A stretch of DNA of 64,000 nucleotides, from contig NZ_CP006951.1 in assembly GCF_000830885.1 (NCBI RefSeq), positions 1,298,152 through 1,362,151 on the forward strand. Direction: 5' to 3'. The position numbers were made by a program, and so were the translations under genes. Source of the DNA: Dehalococcoides mccartyi CG5. GTDB lineage: Bacteria > Chloroflexota > Dehalococcoidia > Dehalococcoidales > Dehalococcoidaceae. The notes beneath the pieces were generated by a model, which saw only the letters and a list, made by a program, of their open reading frames with translations, was not told the origin of the DNA and ran no database searches. Below are positions 15,438 through 23,591 of the stretch, in pieces. Positions within the stretch are counted from its first letter, which is position 1, and the number at the start of each line of letters is the position of its first letter.

Positions 15438-16424
15438 TTACCCGGCTTCTTTGCGGGGGATTTCCAGACAAGCGTCTACCGTATCTTTCAGGGCTGTATC
15501 CAGCCCGCCCTGCCCGTAACCTAAAGCCTTACGCGACAGGATAGGGTCAAAGAAGGTGTTACGTGTCTGCAAGATGATATAACTAACAGGGTCCAGCCCT
15601 GATTCCCGTCCCTGTAAACGATGAATGCTTTTAAGACCTAAAGCAGCCAGACGCAGGATAAAAGCCGGCAAATGAAGAACCTTTTTAGGTTTGCCCAGAA
15701 TTACCCCAAACTTGGAAAGCAATGCGTCCCAGCTGAGGTTTTCGTCACCCACCAGATAGCTATGCCCCGCCTGCCCTTTTTCCACCGCTCCGGCGATAGC
15801 CTCGCCCACCCTTACCGCCGAGACACAGTTTGTGCCGCCGCGGGGGTAAAAAAGCCACCAGCCGGAATTAAGGTACTTTATCAGGGGTTCCCAGATAGGG
15901 GTGCGGCCGGGCATACTCCCGAATATATAAGGCAGACGCAAACCGCAGATAGCCATTTCGTTCCCGCCCAGCTTGAAAAGGGCTTCTTCCTGCTCAAGGC
16001 GGCTTTCAATATACGGGTGGTGTTCGGCAAGGTGCAATTCCGGCCAAAGTTTGGCAAAATGGCAGAAATATGAACCCAAGAAAACGCCCCTCTTTACCCC
16101 GGCCTCTTTGGCAATAGAAAAGAAGTGGAGACAGTCTTCAACATTGGCCTTGTGGAAATAAAGATAAGCCGGAGCTTTGGGAACTACCCGGTCATCTGCA
16201 CCGGCGGCATACACCACTACGTCCTGACCTTTGAGCATGGACAGCAACATACCGTGATTAAGATTGTGGATATTTGAAAGAAATACCTCTACCGATGGGG
16301 GGAATATATGGTCTGACGGCATGGGCGGCAAAGCTATTACAGACACCTGATGCCCCCGGCGTACCAGTTCCAGTACGGCATGATACCCCAGAAAGCCGGT
16401 TCCGCCTACTACAAGTACCCGCAT
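15438..16424 (-). CDS. NAD-dependent epimerase/dehydratase-like protein (extended SDR)
   Basis: 328 residues. VVGGTGFLGYHAVLEL is the NAD-binding loop of extended SDRs, followed by DVVYAAG and LGSYFCHF. The catalytic Tyr-x3-Lys is not obvious. LRLPYIFG and a DPVSYIILQ segment mark the C-terminal substrate domain. AGGAGG lies five bases before the ATG. It is the first gene of a two-gene operon with the SDR at 14445-15434. The two proteins are only distantly alike, so this is a pathway pair and not a recent duplication. Substrate unknown. Confidence 0.72.
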   Translation of the reverse strand: MRVLVVGGTGFLGYHAVLELVRRGHQVSVIALPPMPSDHIFPPSVEVFLSNIHNLNHGMLLSMLKGQDVVVYAAGADDRVVPKAPAYLYFHKANVEDCLHFFSIAKEAGVKRGVFLGSYFCHFAKLWPELHLAEHHPYIESRLEQEEALFKLGGNEMAICGLRLPYIFGSMPGRTPIWEPLIKYLNSGWWLFYPRGGTNCVSAVRVGEAIAGAVEKGQAGHSYLVGDENLSWDALLSKFGVILGKPKKVLHLPAFILRLAALGLKSIHRLQGRESGLDPVSYIILQTRNTFFDPILSRKALGYGQGGLDTALKDTVDACLEIPRKEAG

Positions 16425-16873
16425 GCATGCCTCCTGCCAGGTTTTTACCGGATAGGAACATAAAACAACTGCTACCTGTCATCCGAGTGCTATTGATTGA
16501 CCACAAAAAACCCACAGCCCATCTCGTAAATACCATTTTTTGTATCTCACCTAAGGTACTTCACAAGAGAACTACCAAATAAATGAGAACTTAATGGCTA
16601 CACAGATGACCTTTGGCATCTGCCCGCAGAAAAATACACCTGATTAAGTCTAGCAGACCCAAAACAGGTTTAAATACGTGCAACTACGTAATTTTGTGCT
16701 TTTTGAGCAGGGTAACGAATATAAAAATACCCGGATTGAAAGCCGCCTTAAAACACCCCCCTGTCAGACAAGTGCTACCGGTGCTACACTATAAAGAAGG
16801 GGTTTTATAACCTCACTTCGCCCCTTTATGAACCTAAGGCAGATATGCCGGTGAATTAAAACAGGAGGATAAA
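16425..16873. other. 449-bp intergenic stretch between divergent genes
   Basis: The region between the epimerase operon and the peroxiredoxin gene contains no open frame with a ribosome site. A short inverted repeat near 16798-16828 (AAGGGG...CCCCTT) could form a weak leader hairpin before the peroxiredoxin gene. TACACT or ACTATAAAG near 16785-16796 may be a -10, but no convincing -35 accompanies it. I see no riboswitch or RNA gene that I can support. Confidence 0.4.
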
Positions 16874-17515
16874 ATGGAAGAAGTAGCCCGCGCCATGCCC
16901 CGTATCGGGGATATCGCACCTCAGTTTGAAGCCTTGACCACTCATGGTGTTTTGAAACTGGAAGATTTCAAAGGCCAGTGGCTCATTATCTTTTCCCATC
17001 CCGCAGATTTTACTCCCGTCTGCACCACTGAATTTATTGCCTTCACTGAAATTTACCCTGAACTGCAAAAGAGGGGCGTGGAATTGCTGGGCTTAAGTGT
17101 AGACAGCAATTCGTCCCATATTGCCTGGGTAAGAAATGTTGAAGATAAAACCGGAATAAAGATACCCTTCCCCATTATTGCCGACCTTAATAAAGAGGTT
17201 TCCTCTGCCTATGGCATGCTTCACCCCGGACAGAGCAAAACCGAAACTGTCCGGTGCGTGTTTATACTTGACCCCGGTCAGAAAATACGCCTCATCATGT
17301 ACTACCCCATGAACGTAGGGCGGAATATGCAGGAGATTTTACGGGTAATTGACGCCCTCCAGACCGCTGACGAGTATAAAGTAGCCCTGCCGGCTAACTG
17401 GCATCCCGGTGACAAAGTAGTAGTGCCTTCTCCATCTACCCAGGAAATGGCCGAAGAAAGAATGGGGCAGGGTTATGAATGTGTAGACTGGTATTTGTGC
17501 AAGAAACAGCTTTAG
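16874..17515 (+). CDS. Peroxiredoxin, archaeal Prx6-type
   Basis: 213 residues. It reduces peroxides in the cytosol. The peroxidatic Cys is in ADFTPVCTTEF (Cys near 50), with Arg in ETVRCVF and the long C-terminal arm of the Prx6 group. The C-terminus reads ECVDWYLCKKQL: two Cys six apart near the end, the arrangement seen in archaeal enzymes such as that of Aeropyrum, where one of the pair resolves the sulfenate. ACAGGAGGATAAA precedes the ATG. It is followed nine bases later by a small winged-helix-like gene. It is expected to matter in a strict anaerobe exposed to oxygen. Confidence 0.92.
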   Translation: MEEVARAMPRIGDIAPQFEALTTHGVLKLEDFKGQWLIIFSHPADFTPVCTTEFIAFTEIYPELQKRGVELLGLSVDSNSSHIAWVRNVEDKTGIKIPFPIIADLNKEVSSAYGMLHPGQSKTETVRCVFILDPGQKIRLIMYYPMNVGRNMQEILRVIDALQTADEYKVALPANWHPGDKVVVPSPSTQEMAEERMGQGYECVDWYLCKKQL

Positions 17516-17524
17516 GAGGCTGAA

Positions 17525-17746
17525 ATGCCCTGTTTTGAATCTGACGGAAGCTTGAGTACCAGCGGTAAGCAAACCCTGAAAGCTATAAAGGAACATCCCG
17601 GTACACCGGAAGAGATAGCCCCTTTTTCAGGTTTACCCCTGTACCGGGTCAGGAGCGGAACGCGTGCCTTGGCAGAAGCGGGACTGGCCGAAGAAAAAGA
17701 AGGCAAATACCATCTGACACCTAAAGGCAATACCCTGCTGGGCTAG
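17525..17746 (+). CDS. Small winged-helix-like protein
   Basis: 73 residues. TPEEIAPFSGLPLYRVRSGTRAL, quoted by its parts EEIAPFSGLP and YRVRSGTRALAEAGL, looks like a helix-turn-helix, followed by a wing (EEKEGKYHLTPKGNTLL) typical of ArsR/MarR-like and archaeal wHTH proteins. A strong ribosome site (TAGGAGG) overlaps the stop of the peroxiredoxin gene, so it is the second gene of that operon. It might regulate the peroxiredoxin gene. No Cys sits near the wing; one Cys is at residue 3. Confidence 0.6.
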   Translation: MPCFESDGSLSTSGKQTLKAIKEHPGTPEEIAPFSGLPLYRVRSGTRALAEAGLAEEKEGKYHLTPKGNTLLG

Positions 17747-17756
17747 AATAAAGCAA

Positions 17757-17800
17757 AATTATATATGCCCGCTCCACCAGAGAAGCGGGCATATATAATT
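17757..17800 (+). terminator. Perfect 17-bp hairpin closing the peroxiredoxin operon
   Basis: 17757-17773 (beginning AATTATATATGCCCGCT) pairs perfectly with 17784-17800 across a 10-nt loop. The AT-rich lower part supplies A/T tracts on both sides, so it can end transcription from either strand. Confidence 0.75.
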
Positions 17801-17834
17801 TATCTGACCGAATTGACACCTGTCTGGCAGGCAA

Positions 17835-17864
17835 TTGCCCGCCCCGCCGACTTTCAGCTATAAT
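17835..17864 (+). promoter_or_regulatory. tRNA-Arg promoter
   Basis: TTGCCC (17835-17840), 18 nt, TATAAT (17859-17864), with the tRNA beginning 15 nt after the -10. Confidence 0.65.
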
Positions 17865-17879
17865 AAGGTTTTGTTGCAA

Positions 17880-17956
17880 GCCCCTGTAGCTCAGTAGGAT
17901 AGAGCAGCGGTTTCCTAAACCGCGTGTCGGGCGTTCGAATCGCCCCAGGGGTACCA
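17880..17956 (+). tRNA. tRNA-Arg (anticodon CCT)
   Basis: A full cloverleaf can be drawn. The acceptor GCCCCTG pairs with CAGGGGT, the anticodon stem GCGGT pairs with ACCGC around loop TTCCTAA (anticodon CCT), and the T-arm is GGGCG-TTCGAAT-CGCCC. CCA is encoded (17954-17956). It reads the AGG arginine codon. Confidence 0.95.
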
Positions 17957-17978
17957 CTTTCTAAAGCTAAGAAGCTCT

Positions 17979-18017
17979 CCCTTTGAAGAAATTCTCCTTC
18001 AAAGGGTTTTTCTTTTT
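17979..18017 (+). terminator. Terminator after tRNA-Arg
   Basis: CCCTTTGAAG (17979-17988) and CTTCAAAGGG (17997-18006) form a 10-bp stem followed by TTTTTCTTTTT. Confidence 0.85.
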
Positions 18018-18129
18018 ACTAATTTTTTGCAAATCACGTTTTACTGAATATACTTTAACCTATTGCCATTAGTCTTCTATTGTGCTTAAATTAGTCATTA
18101 TAGCGTTTTACTTAAGAAGGCAATCTCAG

Positions 18130-18339
18130 ATGAATAAGCTTGCTTTGTTTCTGGCTATTTCAGGCGGTATCTGTATGGTACTGGGTTTCCTGACTGCACT
18201 CGGAATAATCCCGCCGCTGGTTGCCAGCGGGCACTTTTTCGGCCCGATAAGCAACACTACTATAGGCATGGGCGGTATGGCTGTTATCTTGCTGCTGGGC
18301 TGTATTGCCTGCCTTATTGCCCGCCGAAATCAAATTTAG
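18130..18339 (+). CDS. Small two-helix membrane protein
   Basis: About 69 residues from the ATG at 18130, with AAGAAGG twelve bases upstream. An in-frame start 48 nt earlier lacks a ribosome site. Two hydrophobic helices (about 4-30 and 42-63) flank a short loop (SGHFFGPISNT), with a basic C-terminus (ARRNQI). No family recognised. It is monocistronic between tRNA-Arg and the zinc-ribbon gene. Confidence 0.55.
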   Translation: MNKLALFLAISGGICMVLGFLTALGIIPPLVASGHFFGPISNTTIGMGGMAVILLLGCIACLIARRNQI

Positions 18340-18480
18340 CCTTACACCTGACTGTAAAAAACACCCGCCACTACCTTTCAAGGGATGCGCATTGCTTGTT
18401 ATTTAGGATTGCCAAGACTTTATTCAGCCATGCCATATTCATCCTGCATGCTTCAGCTTTGATTATCAATTATCCGCCCA

Positions 18481-18510
18481 TTGACAAGAACATATGCCTA
18501 TCCATACACT
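18481..18510 (+). promoter_or_regulatory. Promoter of the zinc-ribbon/lemA/htpX cluster
   Basis: TTGACA (18481-18486), 18 nt, TACACT (18505-18510), 28 nt before the ATG at 18539. Confidence 0.6.
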
Positions 18511-18538
18511 AAGAGACACGTTATATAAGGAGAAGTCT

Positions 18539-18922
18539 ATGATTTGCCCGGCTTGCTCTAAAGATATGCTGGTAGTGGAATACCGCGAGATAGAGCTGGA
18601 CTATTGTCCGGCCTGTCACGGGGTTTGGTTTGATGCCGGAGAATTGGGGTTATTGCTGAACGCGGTAAACCTGAAAAACAGCCCCGAAAAAGCAGCTGAA
18701 GTAACCGATAACCGAGAGGCTAAACGCCACTGCCCCATCTGCCGCCGTAAAATGAAAAAAACCGCCCTGATAAAAGACCCTCTGCTGATAACCGATGACT
18801 GCCCCGGGGGACACGGCATGTTTTTTGACGGGGGAGAGGTAGACCAGCTTATTACCCGCTTGAGTAAAGATACCAAGCAACCGGCGGTGGATTTTCTAAA
18901 AGAAGTATTCAAATCTAAATAA
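18539..18922 (+). CDS. Double TFIIB-type zinc-ribbon protein
   Basis: About 127 residues. The first ribbon is CPACSKDM...LDYCPACHGVWFDAGELG. The second is CPICRRKMKK...DDCPGGHGMFFDGGEVD, in which the last knuckle keeps a Cys and a His (CPGGH). This is the zf-TFIIB / YjdN-like family with the characteristic GVWFDxGEL after each ribbon. TAAGGAG precedes the ATG at 18539; an earlier in-frame start lacks one. It lies 41 nt before lemA. Role unknown, possibly metal- or nucleic-acid-related. Confidence 0.85.
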   Translation: MICPACSKDMLVVEYREIELDYCPACHGVWFDAGELGLLLNAVNLKNSPEKAAEVTDNREAKRHCPICRRKMKKTALIKDPLLITDDCPGGHGMFFDGGEVDQLITRLSKDTKQPAVDFLKEVFKSK

Positions 18923-18963
18923 ACCAATAATTTTTAGTAAATAAAGAACACAAGGAGGGAAAC

Positions 18964-19530
18964 ATGTGGATTGCACTTATAGTCATTCTGGCACTGGTCC
19001 TGGTATTGGGGCTGTGGTTTGCCGGTGCTTACAACGGCCTGGTAGGTCTGCGGAATCAGGTTAAAAATGCCTGGGCGCAGATAGATGTCCAGCTGAAAAG
19101 ACGCTACGACCTGATACCCAACCTGATTGAAACTGTCAAAGGCTACATGACCCATGAACGGCAAACTCTTGAATCTGTGACCAATGCCCGTAATCTGGCC
19201 CAGCAGTTATCTACTTCAACCAGTGTAGAAGCCAGAGCCAAAGCTGAAGGCGAACTGTCTTCTGCCCTTTCCCGCCTGCTGGCAGTAGTTGAAAACTACC
19301 CCAACCTAAAGGCTAACCAGAACTTTCTGGCTTTGCAGGAAGAACTGACCTCTACTGAAAACAAGATAAGTTTTGCCCGCCAGTTTTACAATGATTCGGT
19401 TATGAAATACAACAACCAAACCCAAATGTTCCCCTCAAACATTGTGGCCGGTATGGCTAATTTCAAGGCCAGCGAATTCTTTGAGGTCAAGGTGGAAGAG
19501 GAACGCCAGGCTCCCAAGGTAAAGTTTTAA
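18964..19530 (+). CDS. lemA: LemA family protein
   Basis: 188 residues. One N-terminal membrane helix (about 2-22) is followed by the LemA coiled coil: YNGLVGLRNQVKNAWAQIDVQLKRRYDLIPNLIETVKGY, quoted here by its NQVKNAWAQIDVQLKRR core. ARQFYNDSVMKYN near the C-terminus is typical. AAGGAGG stands six bases before the ATG. It is next to an HtpX-type protease, the usual partnership for this family. It is anchored in the membrane with the helical domain outside or in the cytosol depending on orientation, which the sequence does not settle. Confidence 0.93.
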   Translation: MWIALIVILALVLVLGLWFAGAYNGLVGLRNQVKNAWAQIDVQLKRRYDLIPNLIETVKGYMTHERQTLESVTNARNLAQQLSTSTSVEARAKAEGELSSALSRLLAVVENYPNLKANQNFLALQEELTSTENKISFARQFYNDSVMKYNNQTQMFPSNIVAGMANFKASEFFEVKVEEERQAPKVKF

Positions 19531-19547
19531 GCAGGATTTAAACTGAT

Positions 19548-20741
19548 ATGTGGGAACAGATACAATCCAATAGAACCCGTTCCATTATGCTGGTTATAGG
19601 TATGGGGCTTATTCTGGTAGCCTTGGGCTACGCTTTGGGGATGGCTTTTACCGATAACGGGCTGGCGGGACTGGTGATTGCCCTTGTCCTGTGGGGAATA
19701 ATGAACCTGATAGCCCTGACCCAGGGGGATAGTATCCTCTTGGGTATGGCTAATGCCAAGGAGATAAAACCCTCTGACCACCCGCGCCTTTACAACGTGG
19801 TGGAGGAAATGAAGATTGCCTCCGGTATGGACACCATGCCCAAGGTTTATATCATTGATGACCCTGCCTTGAACGCTTTTGCCACCGGACGGGACAAAAA
19901 CCATATCTCGGTGGCTATCACCTCCGGCCTGCTGCAAAAGCTGAACAGGGATGAGCTTCAGGGCGTTATAGGGCACGAAATGGCCCATATAAAAAACCGG
20001 GATGTATCACTAATGGTCTGGTGCAGCATCCTTCTGGGAACTATCGTTATCTTAGCCCAGTACGGCTCACGGATGTTTATTTTCGGCGGAGGGTCACGCC
20101 GTTCTTCCTCCAATGAGGGGAGTGGCGGCGGGGCTCAGGCTATTTTAATGGTGGCAGCACTTTTGCTTATTGTGTTGGCACCCTTGTTTGCCCAGCTGAT
20201 TTACTTTGCCATTTCACGCAAACGGGAGTATCTGGCAGATGCCTCTTCCGCCCAGTATACCCGTTACCCTGAGGGACTGGCTTCAGCCCTTGAAAAACTG
20301 GGGGCTTCCACTGAACAGCTGCGTTCAGCCAATCAGGCTACCGCTCCCATGTATATCATCAACCCTTTCAGGGCCAAAGGTAAGGCTGCGGCTAACCTGA
20401 CATCCACCCATCCCCCCATCAGCGAGAGGGTAAGGATTCTGCGGTCTATGAACGGGGCTTCCTACCACAACTATGATGAGGCCTTTAAACAGGTAAAAGG
20501 CGGGCATGTCATACCCCCCACTGCCATTAAGCTGGACCATGACGAAACCATCAGGGAGGCTTCGGATGAAGGGCCTTTGGCTACCGAAATAGGCCGCGCC
20601 CGAGAGACCTCAAATGCCCTCTGGAATATGAATAAATACCAGACGGTAGATTGCGATTGCGGAGTCAGGCTTCGCGTTCCGCCCGGTTTGAAAGGGCAGG
20701 AAATCCAATGCCCCCACTGCGGTGAAATCCACCAGACTTGA
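19548..20741 (+). CDS. HtpX-like M48 membrane metalloprotease with C-terminal zinc ribbon
   Basis: 397 residues. Two N-terminal helices (about 14-33 and 38-55) precede the protease domain. The zinc site is HEMAHIKNRD (near 144-153) and the third ligand lies in REYLADASS. Two more helices lie between them, with a Gly/Ser-rich linker. The C-terminal CDCGVRLRVPPG...QCPHCGEIH forms a zinc ribbon not found in classic HtpX. It lies 17 nt after lemA in the same operon and is closed by a strong terminator. Predicted job is membrane protein quality control. Confidence 0.92.
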   Translation: MWEQIQSNRTRSIMLVIGMGLILVALGYALGMAFTDNGLAGLVIALVLWGIMNLIALTQGDSILLGMANAKEIKPSDHPRLYNVVEEMKIASGMDTMPKVYIIDDPALNAFATGRDKNHISVAITSGLLQKLNRDELQGVIGHEMAHIKNRDVSLMVWCSILLGTIVILAQYGSRMFIFGGGSRRSSSNEGSGGGAQAILMVAALLLIVLAPLFAQLIYFAISRKREYLADASSAQYTRYPEGLASALEKLGASTEQLRSANQATAPMYIINPFRAKGKAAANLTSTHPPISERVRILRSMNGASYHNYDEAFKQVKGGHVIPPTAIKLDHDETIREASDEGPLATEIGRARETSNALWNMNKYQTVDCDCGVRLRVPPGLKGQEIQCPHCGEIHQT

Positions 20742-20764
20742 TACCGGTTTTAAACTAAAATATT

Positions 20765-20794
20765 AAAGGGGCGGTTAATAACCGCCCCTTTTTT
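20765..20794. terminator. Bidirectional terminator between htpX-like gene and cysE
   Basis: GGGGCGGTTAATAACCGCCCC forms a 9-bp GC-rich stem flanked by AAA and TTTTTT, so it works for both converging transcripts. Confidence 0.88.
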
Positions 20795-20821
20795 GTTATC
20801 TCTGCAAACTGTGATAAATGA

Positions 20822-21514
20822 CTACAGGTTAAACTCTTTCATAATCTCGCGTATCTGCCCGCGAAGCTCATCCTGAGGCACTTTCAGTCCGCTGTTTTTT
20901 TCAAGCTGGGCAAGCCTGTCCATCAGTTTTTGCTGTTCGGTCAGAACCACTTTCAGAGCGTCTGCTACCGGGTCAGGCAGTTTGCCGTGTTCCAGATCAA
21001 TAACCATACGGCGTGATTCTTCAACCACCCGCCCGGGTATGCCAACTACAGTCGCCCCGGCCGGAACATCTTTGGTAACCACCGAACCTGCCCCTACTTT
21101 AGCCCCTTCACCCACCGTAATGCCGCCCAGCACTATTGCGCCTGTACCGATAACTGCATTATCGCAGATAGTAGGGTGGCGTTTGCCTTTGGACAGACTG
21201 GTTCCGCCAAGCACCACACCCTGATACATAAGCACGTCATTGCCAATTTCAGAGGTTTCGCCAATGACTACCCCCATCCCATGGTCAATGAAGAAACGCT
21301 GACCTATTTTTGCCCCCGGATGAATCTCAATGCCGGTGCAGAACCGCCCGCCATGGGAAAGCCAGCGTGCCCAGAAATGGAGTTTATGCCGCCACAGCCA
21401 GTTTGCCACCCGGTGAAACCAGAGAGCATGCAAACCGGGATAACAAAATAGAACCTCTGCCACACTTCTGGCAGCCGGATCTTTGCTGAAAACATTTTTA
21501 ATATCTTTTATCAT
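20822..21514 (-). CDS. cysE: Serine O-acetyltransferase
   Basis: 230 residues of the short EpsC/CysE type. It acetylates L-serine with acetyl-CoA as the first step of cysteine synthesis. Left-handed beta-helix hexapeptide repeats are clear, with [18 protein letters not shown] (catalytic Asp-His) and [15 protein letters not shown]. It lies 27 nt after cutA and appears to be the last gene of a nadA-cutA-cysE operon. The C-terminal tail (about 190-230) is a charged helix, which in other members affects regulation or complex formation with the sulfhydrylase. Confidence 0.93.
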   Translation of the reverse strand: MIKDIKNVFSKDPAARSVAEVLFCYPGLHALWFHRVANWLWRHKLHFWARWLSHGGRFCTGIEIHPGAKIGQRFFIDHGMGVVIGETSEIGNDVLMYQGVVLGGTSLSKGKRHPTICDNAVIGTGAIVLGGITVGEGAKVGAGSVVTKDVPAGATVVGIPGRVVEESRRMVIDLEHGKLPDPVADALKVVLTEQQKLMDRLAQLEKNSGLKVPQDELRGQIREIMKEFNL

Positions 21515-21541
21515 TTAAGCACCCATTATAGCACCCATTGG

Positions 21542-21886
21542 CTATTCCGGAATATCCGTCTGGGCAGAAAGTTCTTTATCCAGCCAGTCCAGATACTCCG
21601 GACTGCCCCCGACAACCGGCATTGCCAGCACTTCGGGGTTTTCGTAGCTGTGAACTTCATGCACTACCTCTATGAGCGAAGCAAGCAGAGACTGGCGGGT
21701 TTTTACAATAAGCAGGCTTTCGGTTGATTCCTCTACCTTGCCCTGCCACCAATACTGTGAGTTTGCCCGCGGGATAATGCTGACACAGGCCGCTTTGCGT
21801 TGGTTAAGAAGCACCTTTGAGATAAGGGTGGCTTCCTCCGCGTCGGTGGCGGTAATGAAGACTATCAGAAATGGATTTGCCTTCAC
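21542..21886 (-). CDS. cutA: CutA1 divalent-cation tolerance protein
   Basis: 114 residues, full length for this trimeric ferredoxin-like protein. FITATDAEEATLISKVLLNQRKAACV and YWWQGKVEESTESLLIVKT (quoted in parts) with VHSYENPEVLAMPV are its signature. The start appears to be GTG five bases after nadA, with a weak ribosome site, so coupling with nadA is likely. The family binds Cu(II) in vitro; the physiological role is uncertain. Confidence 0.92.
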   Translation of the reverse strand: MKANPFLIVFITATDAEEATLISKVLLNQRKAACVSIIPRANSQYWWQGKVEESTESLLIVKTRQSLLASLIEVVHEVHSYENPEVLAMPVVGGSPEYLDWLDKELSAQTDIPE

Positions 21887-21891
21887 CCTTT

Positions 21892-22800
21892 TTATACCAC
21901 CCTCAGCATTCGTTCCACCGCACCCACTGCCTTAACGCGAATTTCTTCCGGTACGCTTACTACCGCCTGCATATTTTCCAGACTGGCAAGAAGTTTGGGC
22001 AGGGTGGTCATTTTCATATTGGCACACACAGCCTGTTCGGATACCGGTATAAAAAGCTTGTCCGGGTTTTCTTTGCGCAGGCGGTAGATCATGCCTATTT
22101 CAGTACCTACAATAAGCTCTTTGACATCCGCCCGGGCAGCATAGCTAACCATCTGCCCGGTGGATAAAACCTCGTCTGCCAGAGCAGTTACCTCAGGGCG
22201 GCTTTCAGGGTGGACTATTACTTTGGCGGCAGGGTAGTGTTTTTTCAGGTTTACAATATCTTCTGGTTTTATGCGTGCATGACTGGGGCAATAGCCCGGC
22301 CAGCTTATTATTTTTTTACTGGTGCGTTCTTTGACAAAAGCCCCCAGATACTGGTCAGGTACGAACAAAACTGTATCTGATTTCAGGCTTTCCACCACTT
22401 TGACGGCATTAGCCGAAGTACAGCAAATATCCGACTCGGCCTTGACCTCAGCTGTAGAGTTAACATAACATACCACCGGCAGTCCGGGATGACGGGATTT
22501 GAATTCCCTGAGTTCCGCCCCGCTTATCATATCCGCCATAGGGCAACCGGCCCTTGGTTCAGGTGCAAGCACTATCTTTTCGGGGCTGAGAATGGCCGCT
22601 GTTTCCGCCATAAAGTGAACTCCGCAAAATACTATTACTTCGGCATCAACCTTTGCCGCCTTACGGGCCAGTTCCAGCGAATCACCCACAAAATCCGCTG
22701 CGTCCTGAATTTCTCCAAGCTGGTAGTTGTGGGCCAGTATAATGGCCTTACGCTCTTTTTTCAGTTCCGCTATCTTGTGCGAAATAAGCTCTCTATACAT
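21892..22800 (-). CDS. nadA: Quinolinate synthase
   Basis: 302 residues. It condenses iminoaspartate with dihydroxyacetone phosphate to quinolinate, feeding NAD synthesis. Three Cys expected to bind the [4Fe-4S] cluster are visible in VFCGVHFMAETA, SDICCTSANAV and WPGYCPSHARI. AHNYQLGEIQDAADFVGDSLEL at the N-terminus is diagnostic (quoted as AHNYQ and DFVGDSLEL). nadB and nadC are not in the window. It is followed directly by cutA. AAGGGGCAGAT precedes the ATG. Confidence 0.95.
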   Translation of the reverse strand: MYRELISHKIAELKKERKAIILAHNYQLGEIQDAADFVGDSLELARKAAKVDAEVIVFCGVHFMAETAAILSPEKIVLAPEPRAGCPMADMISGAELREFKSRHPGLPVVCYVNSTAEVKAESDICCTSANAVKVVESLKSDTVLFVPDQYLGAFVKERTSKKIISWPGYCPSHARIKPEDIVNLKKHYPAAKVIVHPESRPEVTALADEVLSTGQMVSYAARADVKELIVGTEIGMIYRLRKENPDKLFIPVSEQAVCANMKMTTLPKLLASLENMQAVVSVPEEIRVKAVGAVERMLRVV

Positions 22801-22865
22801 ATATCTGCCCCTTACGGCCTAATTTTACCACCCGAAGGATATAAAAACCTATACTATATGGCAAA

Positions 22866-22895
22866 CCCGGCTAAACTCTATGGTTTGCAGCCGGG
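22866..22895 (-). terminator. Terminator between the methyltransferase gene and nadA
   Basis: CCCGGCT (22866-22872) and AGCCGGG (22889-22895) pair, with a second AAAC/GTTT stem in the loop. On the minus strand the hairpin is followed by a short TTT stretch. Confidence 0.6.
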
Positions 22896-22925
22896 CTGTT
22901 TTACCTGATGAAGCGGAGTGTTGGG

Positions 22926-23591
22926 CTAAAGCGGTTTACGCGCCTGAATTATCTGAAACATGCCTAAAAGACGCTGGCGGCGGTTCAGGATTTCAAACCC
23001 GGCATCCTTTAGTTCACCGCTTAGTACTCCCGGCTGCATCATCTGGTAGGCAGGCAGACCTTCAAACACCCGTATAAATACCCTGATACCAAGTCCGCCG
23101 ATACCCTGTGGCAGATTATAGTCCAGTACGTTGAAAACACCCCCCGGCTTAAGCACTTTGTAAACCTGTTTAATCGCTTCACAGCGGATAGGGGTGGGCA
23201 TTTCGTGCAGCCCGTAAGATACAAAGGCCTTGTCAAAGGCACCCTCAGGGAAGGGCAGATTGTCACCCGAAGCCTGTTGGAAAACAGCCGGCATGCCCAC
23301 TACCTTTTCTTTGGCTCTGGCCATCATATCCGGGGAAAGGTCAACACCTGTTACTTGACCGCCCTTCAGTTTTCCGGCTACCAGACGGGTAGTAGCACCT
23401 GTGCCGCAGCACATATCAATAATATTGTCTGCGGGCTGGATATTTGCCGCATCTACAAACTTGCGGCGAAAGCGTTCTTCCCCGCCGAAAGGCGTAAAAA
23501 GCAAGCGGGTTAAAAAGTCGTAAACTTTGGAATAACGTTTCCAGTAATCTGTCTTGTAATAGGAGGGCGGAGTAACTTTGTCCTGCATCAT
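22926..23591 (-). CDS. UbiE-like class I SAM methyltransferase
   Basis: 221 residues. Motif I is DMCCGTGATTRLVAGKL (near 59-75), followed by VTGVDLSPDMMARAKEK and a FVSYGLHEMP segment, typical of the UbiE/COQ5 group. Dehalococcoides is not known to make ubiquinone or menaquinone, so the substrate is uncertain and the UbiE name would mislead. Its ATG overlaps the stop of the upstream AIR-synthase-like gene by 4 nt, so the two products are probably needed together. Confidence 0.85.
   Translation of the reverse strand: MMQDKVTPPSYYKTDYWKRYSKVYDFLTRLLFTPFGGEERFRRKFVDAANIQPADNIIDMCCGTGATTRLVAGKLKGGQVTGVDLSPDMMARAKEKVVGMPAVFQQASGDNLPFPEGAFDKAFVSYGLHEMPTPIRCEAIKQVYKVLKPGGVFNVLDYNLPQGIGGLGIRVFIRVFEGLPAYQMMQPGVLSGELKDAGFEILNRRQRLLGMFQIIQARKPL

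Noticed and set aside
16425..16873. Riboswitch or small RNA in the long gap before the peroxiredoxin gene
   Set aside because: Only a weak six-pair stem is visible; no known riboswitch core could be drawn.
17721..17957. Minus-strand ORF beginning VPLGRFERPTRG over tRNA-Arg
   Set aside because: It is the antisense translation of the tRNA gene, a well-known annotation artefact; a complete cloverleaf lies on the plus strand.
22926..23591. Naming the methyltransferase ubiE or menG
   Set aside because: It is only family-level similarity, and the organism is not expected to synthesise quinones.
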